Below are positions 16,446 through 24,081 of a stretch of DNA of 38,591 nucleotides, piece after piece. Both the position numbers and the translations under genes were made by a program. This DNA is from Spirochaetaceae bacterium. Its GTDB lineage: Bacteria; Spirochaetota; Spirochaetia; Treponematales; Breznakiellaceae. Position 1 is the stretch's first letter. Each line of letters begins with the position of its first letter. The stretch covers positions 1 through 38,591 of the forward strand of contig JAISIL010000178.1 of the NCBI GenBank assembly GCA_031262035.1. Reading direction: 5' to 3'. Below the pieces are notes generated by a model. That model was not told where the DNA came from. It was given only the letters and a program-made list of their open reading frames with translations, and ran no database searches.

Positions 16446-18697
16446 TCTGTTTCCCCGCTATTTCGTGTTATACCGCCATCATTTTTTAATTGCCAGACGT
16501 AGCCATCGTTGGTGGGCACGAGGCCAAACTTGCTGTAATTATCTGCAAGATAGCTCATGCCATCAAGGTTTTTAAGGAGTATTTGTCCGCTATCAAAGCC
16601 GGCATTTGTAAGCCAGGCGCTTTCTGCAGGACTTCCTGCAGCGGTGTTGGCCTCCGGGCTTAAAGTTGAACCGATAGTGAGTTTTGCCCCTATATCAGTT
16701 TTATTGAGATACACCGGATTTGATTTTGCGATAACTGCACTGTCGTTTAGTATCAGTGTGCCTGCCGGCCAGAGATTAACAACTTGGTTGGCGGTAAATT
16801 GAACACGGGATGTTTCCTGCATGCTCAGCGTGCCGCCGTTAATGGTTAAAGGCGAGGCGATGAGGGCATTACCTTTCAGGTTTACCAAGCCGCTATATAC
16901 AATAAAACTGGGGCCTGAAACACCGGCATTATCCTGCATGGTTATTGAACTGCTGTTTTCGATAGGGCTGCCGTCATACACGATGCTTACATTTCCTGTT
17001 ATACTCGAATCGGCCTGCATAAGGAGCTTTCCGCCACGGTTTTCTCCTGTTCCGCTCGGCTCGCTGATGCGGACATCGCCTGTAATCTGCACATTATCAT
17101 CGAGGGTTAGTTGAAAACCGTCTTTTACATCGAAAAGGGGATTGGAACCTTTGAGGCTGATGATAAAGGGAGTGGGTGCCCCGCTTTCGTCTGTCAGTTC
17201 TACCGTATCTGTGTTTACCTCGATACTTATATTCAGCGGAGCGCTTAATGGGCCCGCATCATTAGTGATTGTGCCGGCACTGATAATATGCGGCGAAGAT
17301 TCTTCGTCGTTTTCCAGCCTGATAACATATTCGGTATTGTCCTCGGCATATTTACCAAGCCAGGAGAAGGCTAAATCCAGAGTGTAAGGGGCAAAAGGAT
17401 CGAGGATTTGTGTGTATGTTGCACTCTCGCCCTCGCCTACACGGGTGTAAAGAAGGGAAGGGCTCTTGGGAACATTGTCCTCGTTCTTTTTGTTGCAGGG
17501 GTTTTTACAACAGCTCTTTTTACTTTGAGGGGATTGCCATTTTGCAAGGAGGGTATCGTTACCCAAAATGGTGTAGAGGCTTCCCGGTGTGTAGACCTTT
17601 GCGCCATCGGTGGGGTCTGTTTGCTGCCCGCCTGAGTTATTCGCTGCACCGCCTGATTCAGCATCTGCTGTAAGCTTATCTGCTTCGCCTTTTGACATCC
17701 AGCCAAGGAATATATTTTCCCCGTTTGCAAGGCCCAAAGGAGGTTCGGCAACGGTAAAAGTTTTTTGATAGTCATCTGTTACAGATGCAGGCAGTACAAG
17801 GCCTGAAGCATCAACACCTTCATCAAGATTGAAATCATAGTTCACGGTAAATTTCTTTGGGGCGCCTTTTTGGGCATAGAGCCACATTCCCCGGACTGTT
17901 CCTGCCGGGCCATGGTCTTCAAGAATGCCGTATTGGGCTGCATTTTCATTGGTGACGGTAATTGTGTCCCCCGGCTGGAAAGAAAGGCCTGTTCCCCCGG
18001 ACTGGGTATTCCAGCCTGCAAACTCATAGTATTGCGATTCAATTTCCGGGGCAACAGTTATTGTTTCGCCAATTGCACTTTCTTGTGTTGCCGGAGCTGC
18101 TGCGTCATTTAATTCATTGACATGATAATGGACGGAAAGACCGGCATAGGTGTAGGTGGCATAGTAGACGATATCAGTTTCCGGTATAAAAACCTCATCA
18201 GGATTCTTTGTTTCTTCGCCGAGGCCATCGCTCTGTATATTCCAGTTGGCAAATTTGTAGACAGGGCTTCCACTGTCATCTAAAGAGGGAACCGTTACCG
18301 ATTCGCCCTTAAGCACCCGGACTGTCTGGGGTTGAGGAATGCCTCCTACGCCATTTACACTGAAAGTGACATGGCAATAGCTAAAATCCCACTGGGCGTA
18401 GAAAGTAACGTTTCTTCGGACCGTATAGGTATCGCCCGGAGCATAGGGATCGCCTGAGCCATCTGCCGCCGTATTCCAGTTTCTGAATGTGCAGAAAACA
18501 AAATCGCCGGGACTTTCGGCAATACTTATCTCGCTGCCCACATCAAGCATCTCGGCTGCCTGAACCGAGCCGCCCCCGCCGTTAATATCATACTTAACTA
18601 CCGGGACATCCGACCATAAATCACCTATAGTAGCATTATTACAGGATGATAGCAGAATACCGCAGAACAGTAAACTCATTACATTAATCTTTTTCAT
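16442..18697 (-). CDS. Lipoprotein with four InlB/Listeria-Bacteroides repeats and a beta-helix-like C-terminus
   Basis: The ATG at 18697 is preferred (AAGAG 8 nt upstream) over an in-frame GTG at 18706. The signal ends ILLSSC (Cys19) in the 751-aa product. Four repeats of about 75-100 residues lie at roughly 31-102, 107-185, 188-275 and 280-387. Each has V-x-Y/F-x-(V/I)NG at the start, F-x-x-WNT near the middle and LYAQW/YATY/LLAKW at the end, the InlB B-repeat (Flg_new) pattern. A Cys cluster (SCCKNPCNKK) follows. Residues of about 500-700 have short repeated strands (ITGDVRISE, ITGNVSIVYDG, LVNLKGNALI, LTINGGTLSM) resembling a beta-helix. It is likely surface-exposed. It is the first gene of the operon. 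Confidence 0.8.
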   Translation of the reverse strand: MKKINVMSLLFCGILLSSCNNATIGDLWSDVPVVKYDINGGGGSVQAAEMLDVGSEISIAESPGDFVFCTFRNWNTAADGSGDPYAPGDTYTVRRNVTFYAQWDFSYCHVTFSVNGVGGIPQPQTVRVLKGESVTVPSLDDSGSPVYKFANWNIQSDGLGEETKNPDEVFIPETDIVYYATYTYAGLSVHYHVNELNDAAAPATQESAIGETITVAPEIESQYYEFAGWNTQSGGTGLSFQPGDTITVTNENAAQYGILEDHGPAGTVRGMWLYAQKGAPKKFTVNYDFNLDEGVDASGLVLPASVTDDYQKTFTVAEPPLGLANGENIFLGWMSKGEADKLTADAESGGAANNSGGQQTDPTDGAKVYTPGSLYTILGNDTLLAKWQSPQSKKSCCKNPCNKKNEDNVPKSPSLLYTRVGEGESATYTQILDPFAPYTLDLAFSWLGKYAEDNTEYVIRLENDEESSPHIISAGTITNDAGPLSAPLNISIEVNTDTVELTDESGAPTPFIISLKGSNPLFDVKDGFQLTLDDNVQITGDVRISEPSGTGENRGGKLLMQADSSITGNVSIVYDGSPIENSSSITMQDNAGVSGPSFIVYSGLVNLKGNALIASPLTINGGTLSMQETSRVQFTANQVVNLWPAGTLILNDSAVIAKSNPVYLNKTDIGAKLTIGSTLSPEANTAAGSPAESAWLTNAGFDSGQILLKNLDGMSYLADNYSKFGLVPTNDGYVWQLKNDGGITRNSGETE

Positions 18698-18733
18698 AAT
18701 TTTCACTCTTTTTATGTTATTTCGTTATAGGCT

Positions 18734-18762
18734 ACTTTACTGTTTTTCGCATTTTCTGTCAA
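18734..18762 (-). promoter_or_regulatory. Promoter of the lipoprotein/OmpA-like operon
   Basis: On the minus strand TTGACA (18757-18762), 17 nt, TAAAGT (18734-18739). The predicted start near 18727 leaves a leader of about 30 nt before the ATG at 18697. Confidence 0.7.
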
Positions 18763-18806
18763 TAGATGCTTAATGCCTGTGCAGGGCAAAGACATTTACT
18801 TTTTAT

Positions 18807-18908
18807 ACAACCACGAATAGCACGAATCGGCTTCGCCGACACGAATAATCTATGATTTGTATTAAATATTCGTGTCGGCGAAGCCGATTCGTGTATATTC
18901 GTGGTTGT
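18807..18908. repeat. Long hairpin element, family CCACGAAT/CGGCTTCGCCG, copy 1
   Basis: Arms of about 40 nt start ACAACCACGAATAGCACGAA and are mirrored at the right end. Each arm holds a mini-palindrome CGGCTTCGCCG, and the loop is AATCTATGATTTGTATTAAA. The predicted fold is a cruciform with two side hairpins. The 30 nt starting at the right end (about GGTTGT-AAATTTTTAAATGATTTT) recur inverted at the left of copy 3. The element lies between the tsaD stop and the promoter of the lipoprotein operon. The rest of the 18698-18930 gap holds only that promoter. Confidence 0.85.
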
Positions 18909-18930
18909 AAATTTTTAAATGATTTTACTC

Positions 18931-20037
18931 CTAATGCCTGTGTTTATACCCCGCCACCCTTGCCGATGCGGTAAGGCTGAGCGGGGAGGTTTCGCCCCTT
19001 TGCAGATACTGATACGCAATGCCTGCAACCATGGCCCCATTGTCGCCGCAGAGGGGAAGGGGCGGGAAGATGCATCGTATATCGCTGTGCCTGGCCAGCT
19101 CGGAACGCAGATAGGAATTGGCCGCCACGCCGCCGCCTGCAACAATAGTCCGCAAACCCGTGTCTTCTACGGCACGCAATAAACTGCGAATTAATATATC
19201 GATAGCTGTTTTTTGAAAAGAGGCTGCAAGGTTGGCAAGGTCGGTACTGTTAAGCGCTGCCCTTCCCGCGACCCCTCCCCCAACCCTTCCCGCAAGGGGA
19301 GGGGTGTTGTTGTAAGCAGGGGGGGGGTTGTAAGCATTAGTAAACTTCCAGGGTTCCCTTGTTACGGCTGTCTTTAGGCCGGAGTATGATACGTCGTAGC
19401 GGCTGGCTCGGATTTCGGGCAGGGGGAAATGGTAGGCCTTTGCGTCTCCTTTCTGTGCCAGTTTGTCGATTACGAGGCCGCCGGGGTAACCAATTTCGTA
19501 GAACTTTGCCACTTTATCAAAGGCTTCACCAACGGCGTCATCGACTGTGGTGCCAAGGACGGTAATGTCATCAAAATCATCAACACGGGCAATAATGCTG
19601 TGTCCGCCTGATACGAGGAGGCCGAGAAATGGGTATTCCGGCGGGGGCGAAGCAGTCTCAGCGTTTGCAGGTTCCAGTTTGGAGGCATACAGGTGGGCCA
19701 GCATATGATTTACTGCAATAAAGGGGAGCTTTCGCGCCCAGGCAAAGCCCTTGGCGAAACAGAGGCCCACCAGGAGGGAACCGAGCAAACCGGGTTCAGC
19801 GCTTGCCGCCACTGCCTGTATGTCCTCTACGGAGAGGGCAGCGTCGCTGAGGGCCTTGCTGACCACCGCATTAATCCATTCGATGTGTTTACGGCTTGCA
19901 ATTTCGGGAACAACACCATTGTAGGCGGCATGGAAAGGAATCTGTGTTGCCACCACATTGGATAAAATCTTTTTTCCGTCTTCAACGATTGCTGCCGAAC
20001 ATTCATCGCAAGAGCTTTCTATACCTAAAACGAACAT
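18931..20037 (-). CDS. tsaD: tRNA N6-threonylcarbamoyladenosine transferase TsaD
   Basis: The 368-aa protein is the ASKHA-fold catalytic subunit that transfers threonylcarbamoyl to A37 of ANN-decoding tRNAs. It starts GIESSCDECSAAIVEDG. The metal-binding His pair is at 111 and 115 (NHMLAHLYA). The family blocks are all present: EPGLLGSLLVG, LVSGGHS, TVDDAVGEAFDKVAK, SYSGLKTAV, NLAASFQKTAIDIL, VAGGGVAANSYLR and CGDNGAMVAGIAY. Between GLKTAV and NLAASFQ there is an odd insert of about 25 residues (NPPPAYNNTPPLAGRVGGG) encoded by a palindromic repeat. No ribosome-binding site precedes the ATG, and TATAAT ends 6 nt before it, so the mRNA may be leaderless. The gene is divergent from a YciO-like gene of the related YrdC fold family. 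Confidence 0.95.
   Translation of the reverse strand: MFVLGIESSCDECSAAIVEDGKKILSNVVATQIPFHAAYNGVVPEIASRKHIEWINAVVSKALSDAALSVEDIQAVAASAEPGLLGSLLVGLCFAKGFAWARKLPFIAVNHMLAHLYASKLEPANAETASPPPEYPFLGLLVSGGHSIIARVDDFDDITVLGTTVDDAVGEAFDKVAKFYEIGYPGGLVIDKLAQKGDAKAYHFPLPEIRASRYDVSYSGLKTAVTREPWKFTNAYNPPPAYNNTPPLAGRVGGGVAGRAALNSTDLANLAASFQKTAIDILIRSLLRAVEDTGLRTIVAGGGVAANSYLRSELARHSDIRCIFPPLPLCGDNGAMVAGIAYQYLQRGETSPLSLTASARVAGYKHRH
19262..19336 (-). repeat. In-frame palindromic repeat inside tsaD
   Basis: The perfect arms ACCCCTCCCC (19271-19280) and GGGGAGGGGT (19296-19305) flank a short loop. Reading through gives TPPLAGRVGGG in TsaD, a peptide not expected in the family. A neighbouring C-tract (19320-19328) encodes PPP. 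The frame is preserved. The outer limits are estimated from where family homology stops and resumes. Confidence 0.7.
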
Positions 20038-20043
20038 ACAAAT

Positions 20044-20072
20044 ATTATAGTGGACAAATTAAAAAAAATCTA
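20044..20072 (-). promoter_or_regulatory. Promoter of tsaD, predicted leaderless
   Basis: On the minus strand TATAAT (20044-20049) lies 6 nt from the ATG at 20037. The -35 at 17 nt spacing is weak (TAGATT). There is no room for a ribosome-binding site. Confidence 0.55.
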
Positions 20073-20079
20073 CTATAAT
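20051..20079 (+). promoter_or_regulatory. Promoter of yciO-like/cls pair, predicted leaderless
   Basis: TGGACA (20051-20056), 17 nt, TATAAT (20074-20079), then 7 nt to the ATG at 20087. It overlaps the tsaD promoter on the other strand within about 35 nt, so the two may compete for polymerase. Confidence 0.65.
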
Positions 20080-20086
20080 TAAAGTA

Positions 20087-20725
20087 ATGATAGAATATGT
20101 AGTGCCCTGGAATATTGATGATAGGATTCTCTCGAAGGCGGCGCGTGTGCTCGAAGATGGCGGTCTTGTTGCGCTTCCTACGGATACCAGTTGGAGTATC
20201 TGTTGTTCTATACATTCCCGGGCAGGCATTGAAAAACTTCGTTCTATTTCCGGCGAGCGTGATGAACGGCATTTTACCCTGCTTTGTTCTGAAATAAATC
20301 AGTTTAGTGAATTTTGTTCTATTGATAATAGCCGTTTCAGGATTATCAAGCGGCTTACACCGGGGCCTTATACTTTTATTTTAAAGTCGCTGCATGGCGC
20401 TGAAAAAATTTTGCAGAGGAAGCGCAGCGAATTGGGTGTTCGTATTCCGAACCATCCTATTCCGCAAAGGCTGATTGAAACAAAAATGATGCCGCTGTAT
20501 TGTATTACTGCCAAGCGGGAGATGGCCGGCGAAGCGATTAACGAAGAAGAACATCTTGAAGAAGACGACCTTTTTGAAGGCGGTTGGGAGCTTGATGAAA
20601 TCGATGGGCTCGATATGATTCTCGACGGAGGCGAGGAGGAGCAGCGTGTGGTATCAACAGTGCTTGATATGACAGGCGATGATGTCGTTTTATTACGGCA
20701 GGGGGAAGGAAAATGGCCGATGTAA
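20087..20725 (+). CDS. YciO/YrdC-family protein (Sua5-like fold)
   Basis: The 212-aa protein follows the YciO layout: GGLVALPTDTSWSICC, SGERDERHFTLLCSEINQFS, NSRFRIIKRLTPGPYTFILK, KRSELGVRIPNHPIPQRLIE. YrdC-fold members bind RNA or nucleotides. TsaC/Sua5 makes the threonylcarbamoyl-AMP used by TsaD, whereas the activity of YciO is much less certain. The SAN-x-SG motif of TsaC is not visible, and an acidic insert (EEEHLEEDDLFEGGWELDE) occupies the late part. It is therefore closer to YciO than to TsaC. Its position next to tsaD suggests a link to t6A or translation. No ribosome-binding site precedes the ATG, and the stop overlaps the cls gene by 13 nt. Confidence 0.8.
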   Translation: MIEYVVPWNIDDRILSKAARVLEDGGLVALPTDTSWSICCSIHSRAGIEKLRSISGERDERHFTLLCSEINQFSEFCSIDNSRFRIIKRLTPGPYTFILKSLHGAEKILQRKRSELGVRIPNHPIPQRLIETKMMPLYCITAKREMAGEAINEEEHLEEDDLFEGGWELDEIDGLDMILDGGEEEQRVVSTVLDMTGDDVVLLRQGEGKWPM

Positions 20726-22275
20726 GAAATGTGAGCAAGAATGTTCCCAAATGGATGCACATTGTTTTTAGGCGAAGGATGTTTGTTATACTTACCTTGC
20801 TTGCACAATTAGTATTACTGTTCTTTATTATTTTTAATACCAGCAAGACATTTACCATTATTAATACCCTGCTAACAGCTATATCTATTGTAGTGAGTTT
20901 TTTAATCCTGAATCGCCGTGAAAAGCCTGATTTTAAAATCGTCTGGGTCTTTTTGATACTCTTATTCCCCCTTTTTGGCGGCGCTATGTATCTTTTCTTC
21001 TATTTAATATCCGATTCAAAAAGTTTAAGACAAAGAATTGAATCATGCAAGAATTATGTCAGGCCCTGGTTTAAGTATAAGATTCAACGCGATGACAGTA
21101 TTCCTGATATAGCACAGATTCGATATATTGAAGATTATGCCGGGTATCCGGTGTATCTGCATAGTAAGACTAACTATTATTCTGATATAAGAGACTTTCA
21201 AAAAGATTTACTTGAAGATTTAAGAAAGGCCGAGAAATATATCTTTATGGAATTCTTTATTCTGCGGCCGGGAAAGATGCTTAACCCGATACTTGCTATC
21301 ATGGAAGAAAAAGCAAAGGCAGGCCTTGATGTTCGCTTAAGTTATGATGATATGGGTTGCCTTCTTTCGCTGCCCACTCATTTTGATAAGTATCTTGAGA
21401 AAAGAGGCATAAAATGCACAAAGTTCAGTCCTTTTAGGCCGATTTTATCCTCGCAGCAAAATAACCGCGACCACCGGAAGATTGTTTCGATTGACGGTAA
21501 GATAGCATATACCGGCGGAATGAACCTTGCCGATGAGTATATCAATGCTATAGAGCGATTTGGCTATTGGAAAGATTCAGCTATTCGTGTAGAAGGGGAT
21601 GCGGCATGGTCATTAACGCTGATATTCCTTTCGCTGTGGAATATACGCAAGAAAAAAGACAAGCGTGAAAAAGATGATATAGCAGCATTTTACCCGGAGT
21701 CCGCATACCGTGAATATGCAAATACCGGTGACGGTTTTGTGCAGCCCTATGCGGACAGCCCGCTTGACCAGGATAATGTTGGCGAGCACGTTTACTTGCA
21801 TATCATTAATAGTGCACAGAATTACCTGTATATAAATACTCCCTACCTTGTTGTCGATTACAATATTGTGTCTACCTTAACCCTTGCTGCAAAAAGCGGT
21901 GTCGATGTAAAGATTATAACGCCTTACCGTTGGGATAAGTGGTTTGTTCGTATTGTATCCCGGTCCTATTACCGGCAGTTGATTCGTGCCGGTGTGGAAG
22001 TGTATGAGTATAAACCGGGTTTTAATCATTCCAAGACCTTTGTTTCAGACGATAAGGTAGCAACAGTAGGCACTGTAAACCTTGATTACCGAAGCCTTTA
22101 CCATCATTTTGAATGCGGTGTAGTCTTGTTTAAAAATTCTTCCGTTGCAGCGGTGAAAAAAGACTTTTTAGAAAACCTTGCTGTGTGCAAAAAAATAGAA
22201 GAGGCCGATTGCCAGAGGAATGTTGCCCAAAGGCTTTTCCAGGACCTGCTTCGTATTTTTGCACCGCTTATGTAG
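20713..22275 (+). CDS. cls: Cardiolipin synthase (phospholipase D family)
   Basis: The 520-aa membrane enzyme joins two phosphatidylglycerols into cardiolipin. Two membrane helices occupy about residues 20-90 (LTLLAQLVLLFFIIF, and FLILLFPLFGGAMYLFFYL). Two PLD HKD motifs follow: HRKIVSIDGKIAYTGGMN in the middle and HSKTFVSDDKVATVGTVN near the C-terminus, each with His, Lys and Asp in place. The spacing and length fit the Cls family. The GGGGAAGGA ribosome-binding site lies within the end of the upstream YciO-like gene, whose last 13 nt overlap this start, so translation is coupled. The stop overlaps the convergent ortB stop by 8 nt. Confidence 0.93.
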   Translation: MADVRNVSKNVPKWMHIVFRRRMFVILTLLAQLVLLFFIIFNTSKTFTIINTLLTAISIVVSFLILNRREKPDFKIVWVFLILLFPLFGGAMYLFFYLISDSKSLRQRIESCKNYVRPWFKYKIQRDDSIPDIAQIRYIEDYAGYPVYLHSKTNYYSDIRDFQKDLLEDLRKAEKYIFMEFFILRPGKMLNPILAIMEEKAKAGLDVRLSYDDMGCLLSLPTHFDKYLEKRGIKCTKFSPFRPILSSQQNNRDHRKIVSIDGKIAYTGGMNLADEYINAIERFGYWKDSAIRVEGDAAWSLTLIFLSLWNIRKKKDKREKDDIAAFYPESAYREYANTGDGFVQPYADSPLDQDNVGEHVYLHIINSAQNYLYINTPYLVVDYNIVSTLTLAAKSGVDVKIITPYRWDKWFVRIVSRSYYRQLIRAGVEVYEYKPGFNHSKTFVSDDKVATVGTVNLDYRSLYHHFECGVVLFKNSSVAAVKKDFLENLAVCKKIEEADCQRNVAQRLFQDLLRIFAPLM

Positions 22276-23683
22276 TTTGGCTAATCACCTTTCGCACAAA
22301 GTCCTTGTCGCTCATCGTTTCTTCTGCCAGGAATGCAATGTCTTCCTCGGTGGGCTTCACTCCAGGGTGGCTCTTCAGTGTATGTTTTATCAATGATGTA
22401 TGGAGGCGCTCCATATCCATGTCGGTGGCCTTTATCAGTTCCGGTGCTGCTGGTAGGACCATATTGGTGCCTGGCACCTCGTCTGCTGGGTTGCCGAAAT
22501 GCACATCGATGCCGTTTTCCCGTGCAAAAGAGATTTGCGGCTGGTGATGTTTGCCGGCGCCGGTATACTCGGTTTCCTGGGACACAATAATAGCATCTTG
22601 GGGAAGAGTTTGTGCAAAGGCAAATGCTGCGGTGAGGCTGGTGTTGCCCGCTGGGCCCCGTTCAATGCCTTCAAGGGTAGACAGGGCTTCGGTGATATAG
22701 AAGACCGAGCCCTGCGCAACGATGAGGTAGCGTTCCATGTAACGCAAAGGCCGTGCGCCGCTTCGGGGAACATCACTGTGGTCGGGGTTTGTCGCATAGG
22801 GGACACCAAAACCGGTGTGGCCGGTGGTAAAAGACTTTTTGTTAAACTGCACATCGCTTGCCATACTGAGTCCGCTTAAGTTCACCGATGCCCCATAGAC
22901 ATGGCTCTTTGCTCCTGCAACCCGTAACCCCCGTGCGGTGCCGGTAAGGTTGCCGCCGCCGGCCTCGGTGCAGATGACCACATCGGGGTCGCGGCCCTCG
23001 CTTTGCATAAACTGTTCGTGTATTTCCGCCCCCAGGGTTTCAATGCCGGCAATACCAAAGGGCGTGTAAAGGCTGCAATTGAAAAAGCCTGTTTCTTCGA
23101 GCAAAAGAAGGTGCTTGTAAAAGAGCTCCGGGCCAACAGTCATTTGCACAACTTCTGCACCAAAGGCCTCGCACTTACGGGCTTTCTCGATAATTTCGGG
23201 TTGGCCGACACCGCGGCTGTCATAACATTCCTGCAGGATAATACATTGAAGCCCGAGCATGGCCGCCTGGGATGCAACCGCAGCGCCATAGTTCCCTGAG
23301 GTAGCGGCAATGACCCCCTTGTAGCCCATCTTCTTTGCCTGATAGCAGGCAATAGCCGCCCGCCTTGCCTTAAACGAACCTGCCGGATTACAGGCCTCAT
23401 CCTTTATGAAGATTCGTGCGCCCATTCCCTTCTGGCCATTTTTCTCCGCACATTTCCGTGCCAGAGCGGTGAGGTTATGCGCCTCAATCAGCGGCGTATT
23501 GCCCACATGGGTTGCGGCCTGTATCGTCTTCATCTCATCAAGGGAATAAGCGGTTTCCTTCATCATCCGTTCATAATCAAAGGCAATGGAACCAGATTCA
23601 TAAATGGAATAATCTATACCAAGGGCGGCCTTCATAATGTCATTTTTGCGGGACATCACCGCATTGTAACTGTTATCTTTCAT
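22268..23683 (-). CDS. ortB: 2-amino-4-oxopentanoate thiolase, beta subunit (OrtB)
   Basis: The 471-aa PLP enzyme is of the threonine-synthase/tryptophan-synthase-beta fold. The Schiff-base Lys is K105 in NPAGSFKARRAA. The phosphate loop TSGNYGAAVASQAA and the CTEAGGGNLTGTARG glycine-rich stretch follow. With OrtA it splits 2-amino-4-oxopentanoate with CoA into alanine and acetyl-CoA, the last step of oxidative ornithine degradation. The identity is chosen over diaminopropionate ammonia-lyase or threonine synthase because ortA and ord are adjacent. The start is set at MKDNSYNAVM, since the extension upstream is repeat-element sequence (FEHSCGRRPFV). No ribosome-binding site is visible, because the palindromic element fills the gap to ortA. 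Confidence 0.9.
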   Translation of the reverse strand: MKDNSYNAVMSRKNDIMKAALGIDYSIYESGSIAFDYERMMKETAYSLDEMKTIQAATHVGNTPLIEAHNLTALARKCAEKNGQKGMGARIFIKDEACNPAGSFKARRAAIACYQAKKMGYKGVIAATSGNYGAAVASQAAMLGLQCIILQECYDSRGVGQPEIIEKARKCEAFGAEVVQMTVGPELFYKHLLLLEETGFFNCSLYTPFGIAGIETLGAEIHEQFMQSEGRDPDVVICTEAGGGNLTGTARGLRVAGAKSHVYGASVNLSGLSMASDVQFNKKSFTTGHTGFGVPYATNPDHSDVPRSGARPLRYMERYLIVAQGSVFYITEALSTLEGIERGPAGNTSLTAAFAFAQTLPQDAIIVSQETEYTGAGKHHQPQISFARENGIDVHFGNPADEVPGTNMVLPAAPELIKATDMDMERLHTSLIKHTLKSHPGVKPTEEDIAFLAEETMSDKDFVRKVISQTT

Positions 23684-23691
23684 AATTTTTT

Positions 23692-23793
23692 TAACCACGA
23701 ATGACACGAATGGCCTACGGCCACACGAATGTTCAAACATCTGTATTATAAATTCGTGTCCGCGTAAGCGGATTCGTGTCTATTCGTGGTTTA
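23692..23793. repeat. Long hairpin element, family CCACGAAT, copy 2, between ortA and ortB
   Basis: It has TTAACCACGAAT / ATTCGTGGTTTAA outer arms, inner mini-palindromes GGCCTACGGCC and CCGCGTAAGCGG (the latter with a GUAA, GNRA-type loop), and the central loop CAAACATCTGTATTATAA. It begins at the ortA stop codon and ends 9 nt before the ortB ATG, so it makes up essentially the whole ortA-ortB gap. In RNA it would be a strong hairpin within the operon. Confidence 0.85.
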
Positions 23794-24081
23794 ACTCCAT
23801 ACAATCTCTCTAACCTGCCGGTCTATCTGCAACAATTCGGGCACGAAATTGCCGAACCCGTGTTTCCATGCGGGGTTCACCTCAATCAATGTGCCCTTTT
23901 CATGGCGACCGGTCAGGGTAACAACCTCTGCCTCATCGCCAATGTTTGCATCCTGTTGCAGATAACCCTTGACCCATATTTCCAATGGCACAGAAGATGT
24001 GTCGCTCGGAATGCCCGGCGCCCGTTCGTTTGGTTCCAGAATTATTCTGTGTAAACGAACCCAGGAATTTTTTTCAATCAT
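23791..24081 (-). CDS. ortA: 2-amino-4-oxopentanoate thiolase, alpha subunit (OrtA)
   Basis: The 96-aa small subunit starts MIEKNSWVRLHRIILEPNER and carries VPLEIWVKGYLQQDANIGDE, EVVTLTGRHEKGTL and NPAWKHGFGNFVPELL. This matches OrtA of amino-acid-fermenting clostridia in length and order. It partners OrtB in the CoA-dependent cleavage of 2-amino-4-oxopentanoate. The start is chosen because its ATG overlaps the ord stop as ATGA, and the longer frame to 24207 is antisense-like noise over ord. Its stop codon directly abuts a palindromic element. Confidence 0.9.
   Translation of the reverse strand: MIEKNSWVRLHRIILEPNERAPGIPSDTSSVPLEIWVKGYLQQDANIGDEAEVVTLTGRHEKGTLIEVNPAWKHGFGNFVPELLQIDRQVREIVWS

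Noticed and set aside
18807-18908. Simple rho-independent terminator of tsaD
   Set aside because: It is a dispersed repeat with copies at 23692 and 38480, one of them within an operon, and lacks a proper T-run right after the stem on the tsaD strand.
20087-20725. Annotation as true TsaC/Sua5 synthase
   Set aside because: The sequence follows YciO more closely, and the SAN-x-SG motif of TsaC is not visible.
22268-23740. Diaminopropionate ammonia-lyase or threonine synthase instead of OrtB
   Set aside because: The PLP fold and SFKARR motif fit all three, but direct linkage to ortA and ord, and the ATGA-coupled ord-ortA pair, make OrtB the better call.
23684-23740. N-terminal extension of OrtB from 23740
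   Set aside because: The extra residues are the translation of the palindromic element, not conserved protein sequence.
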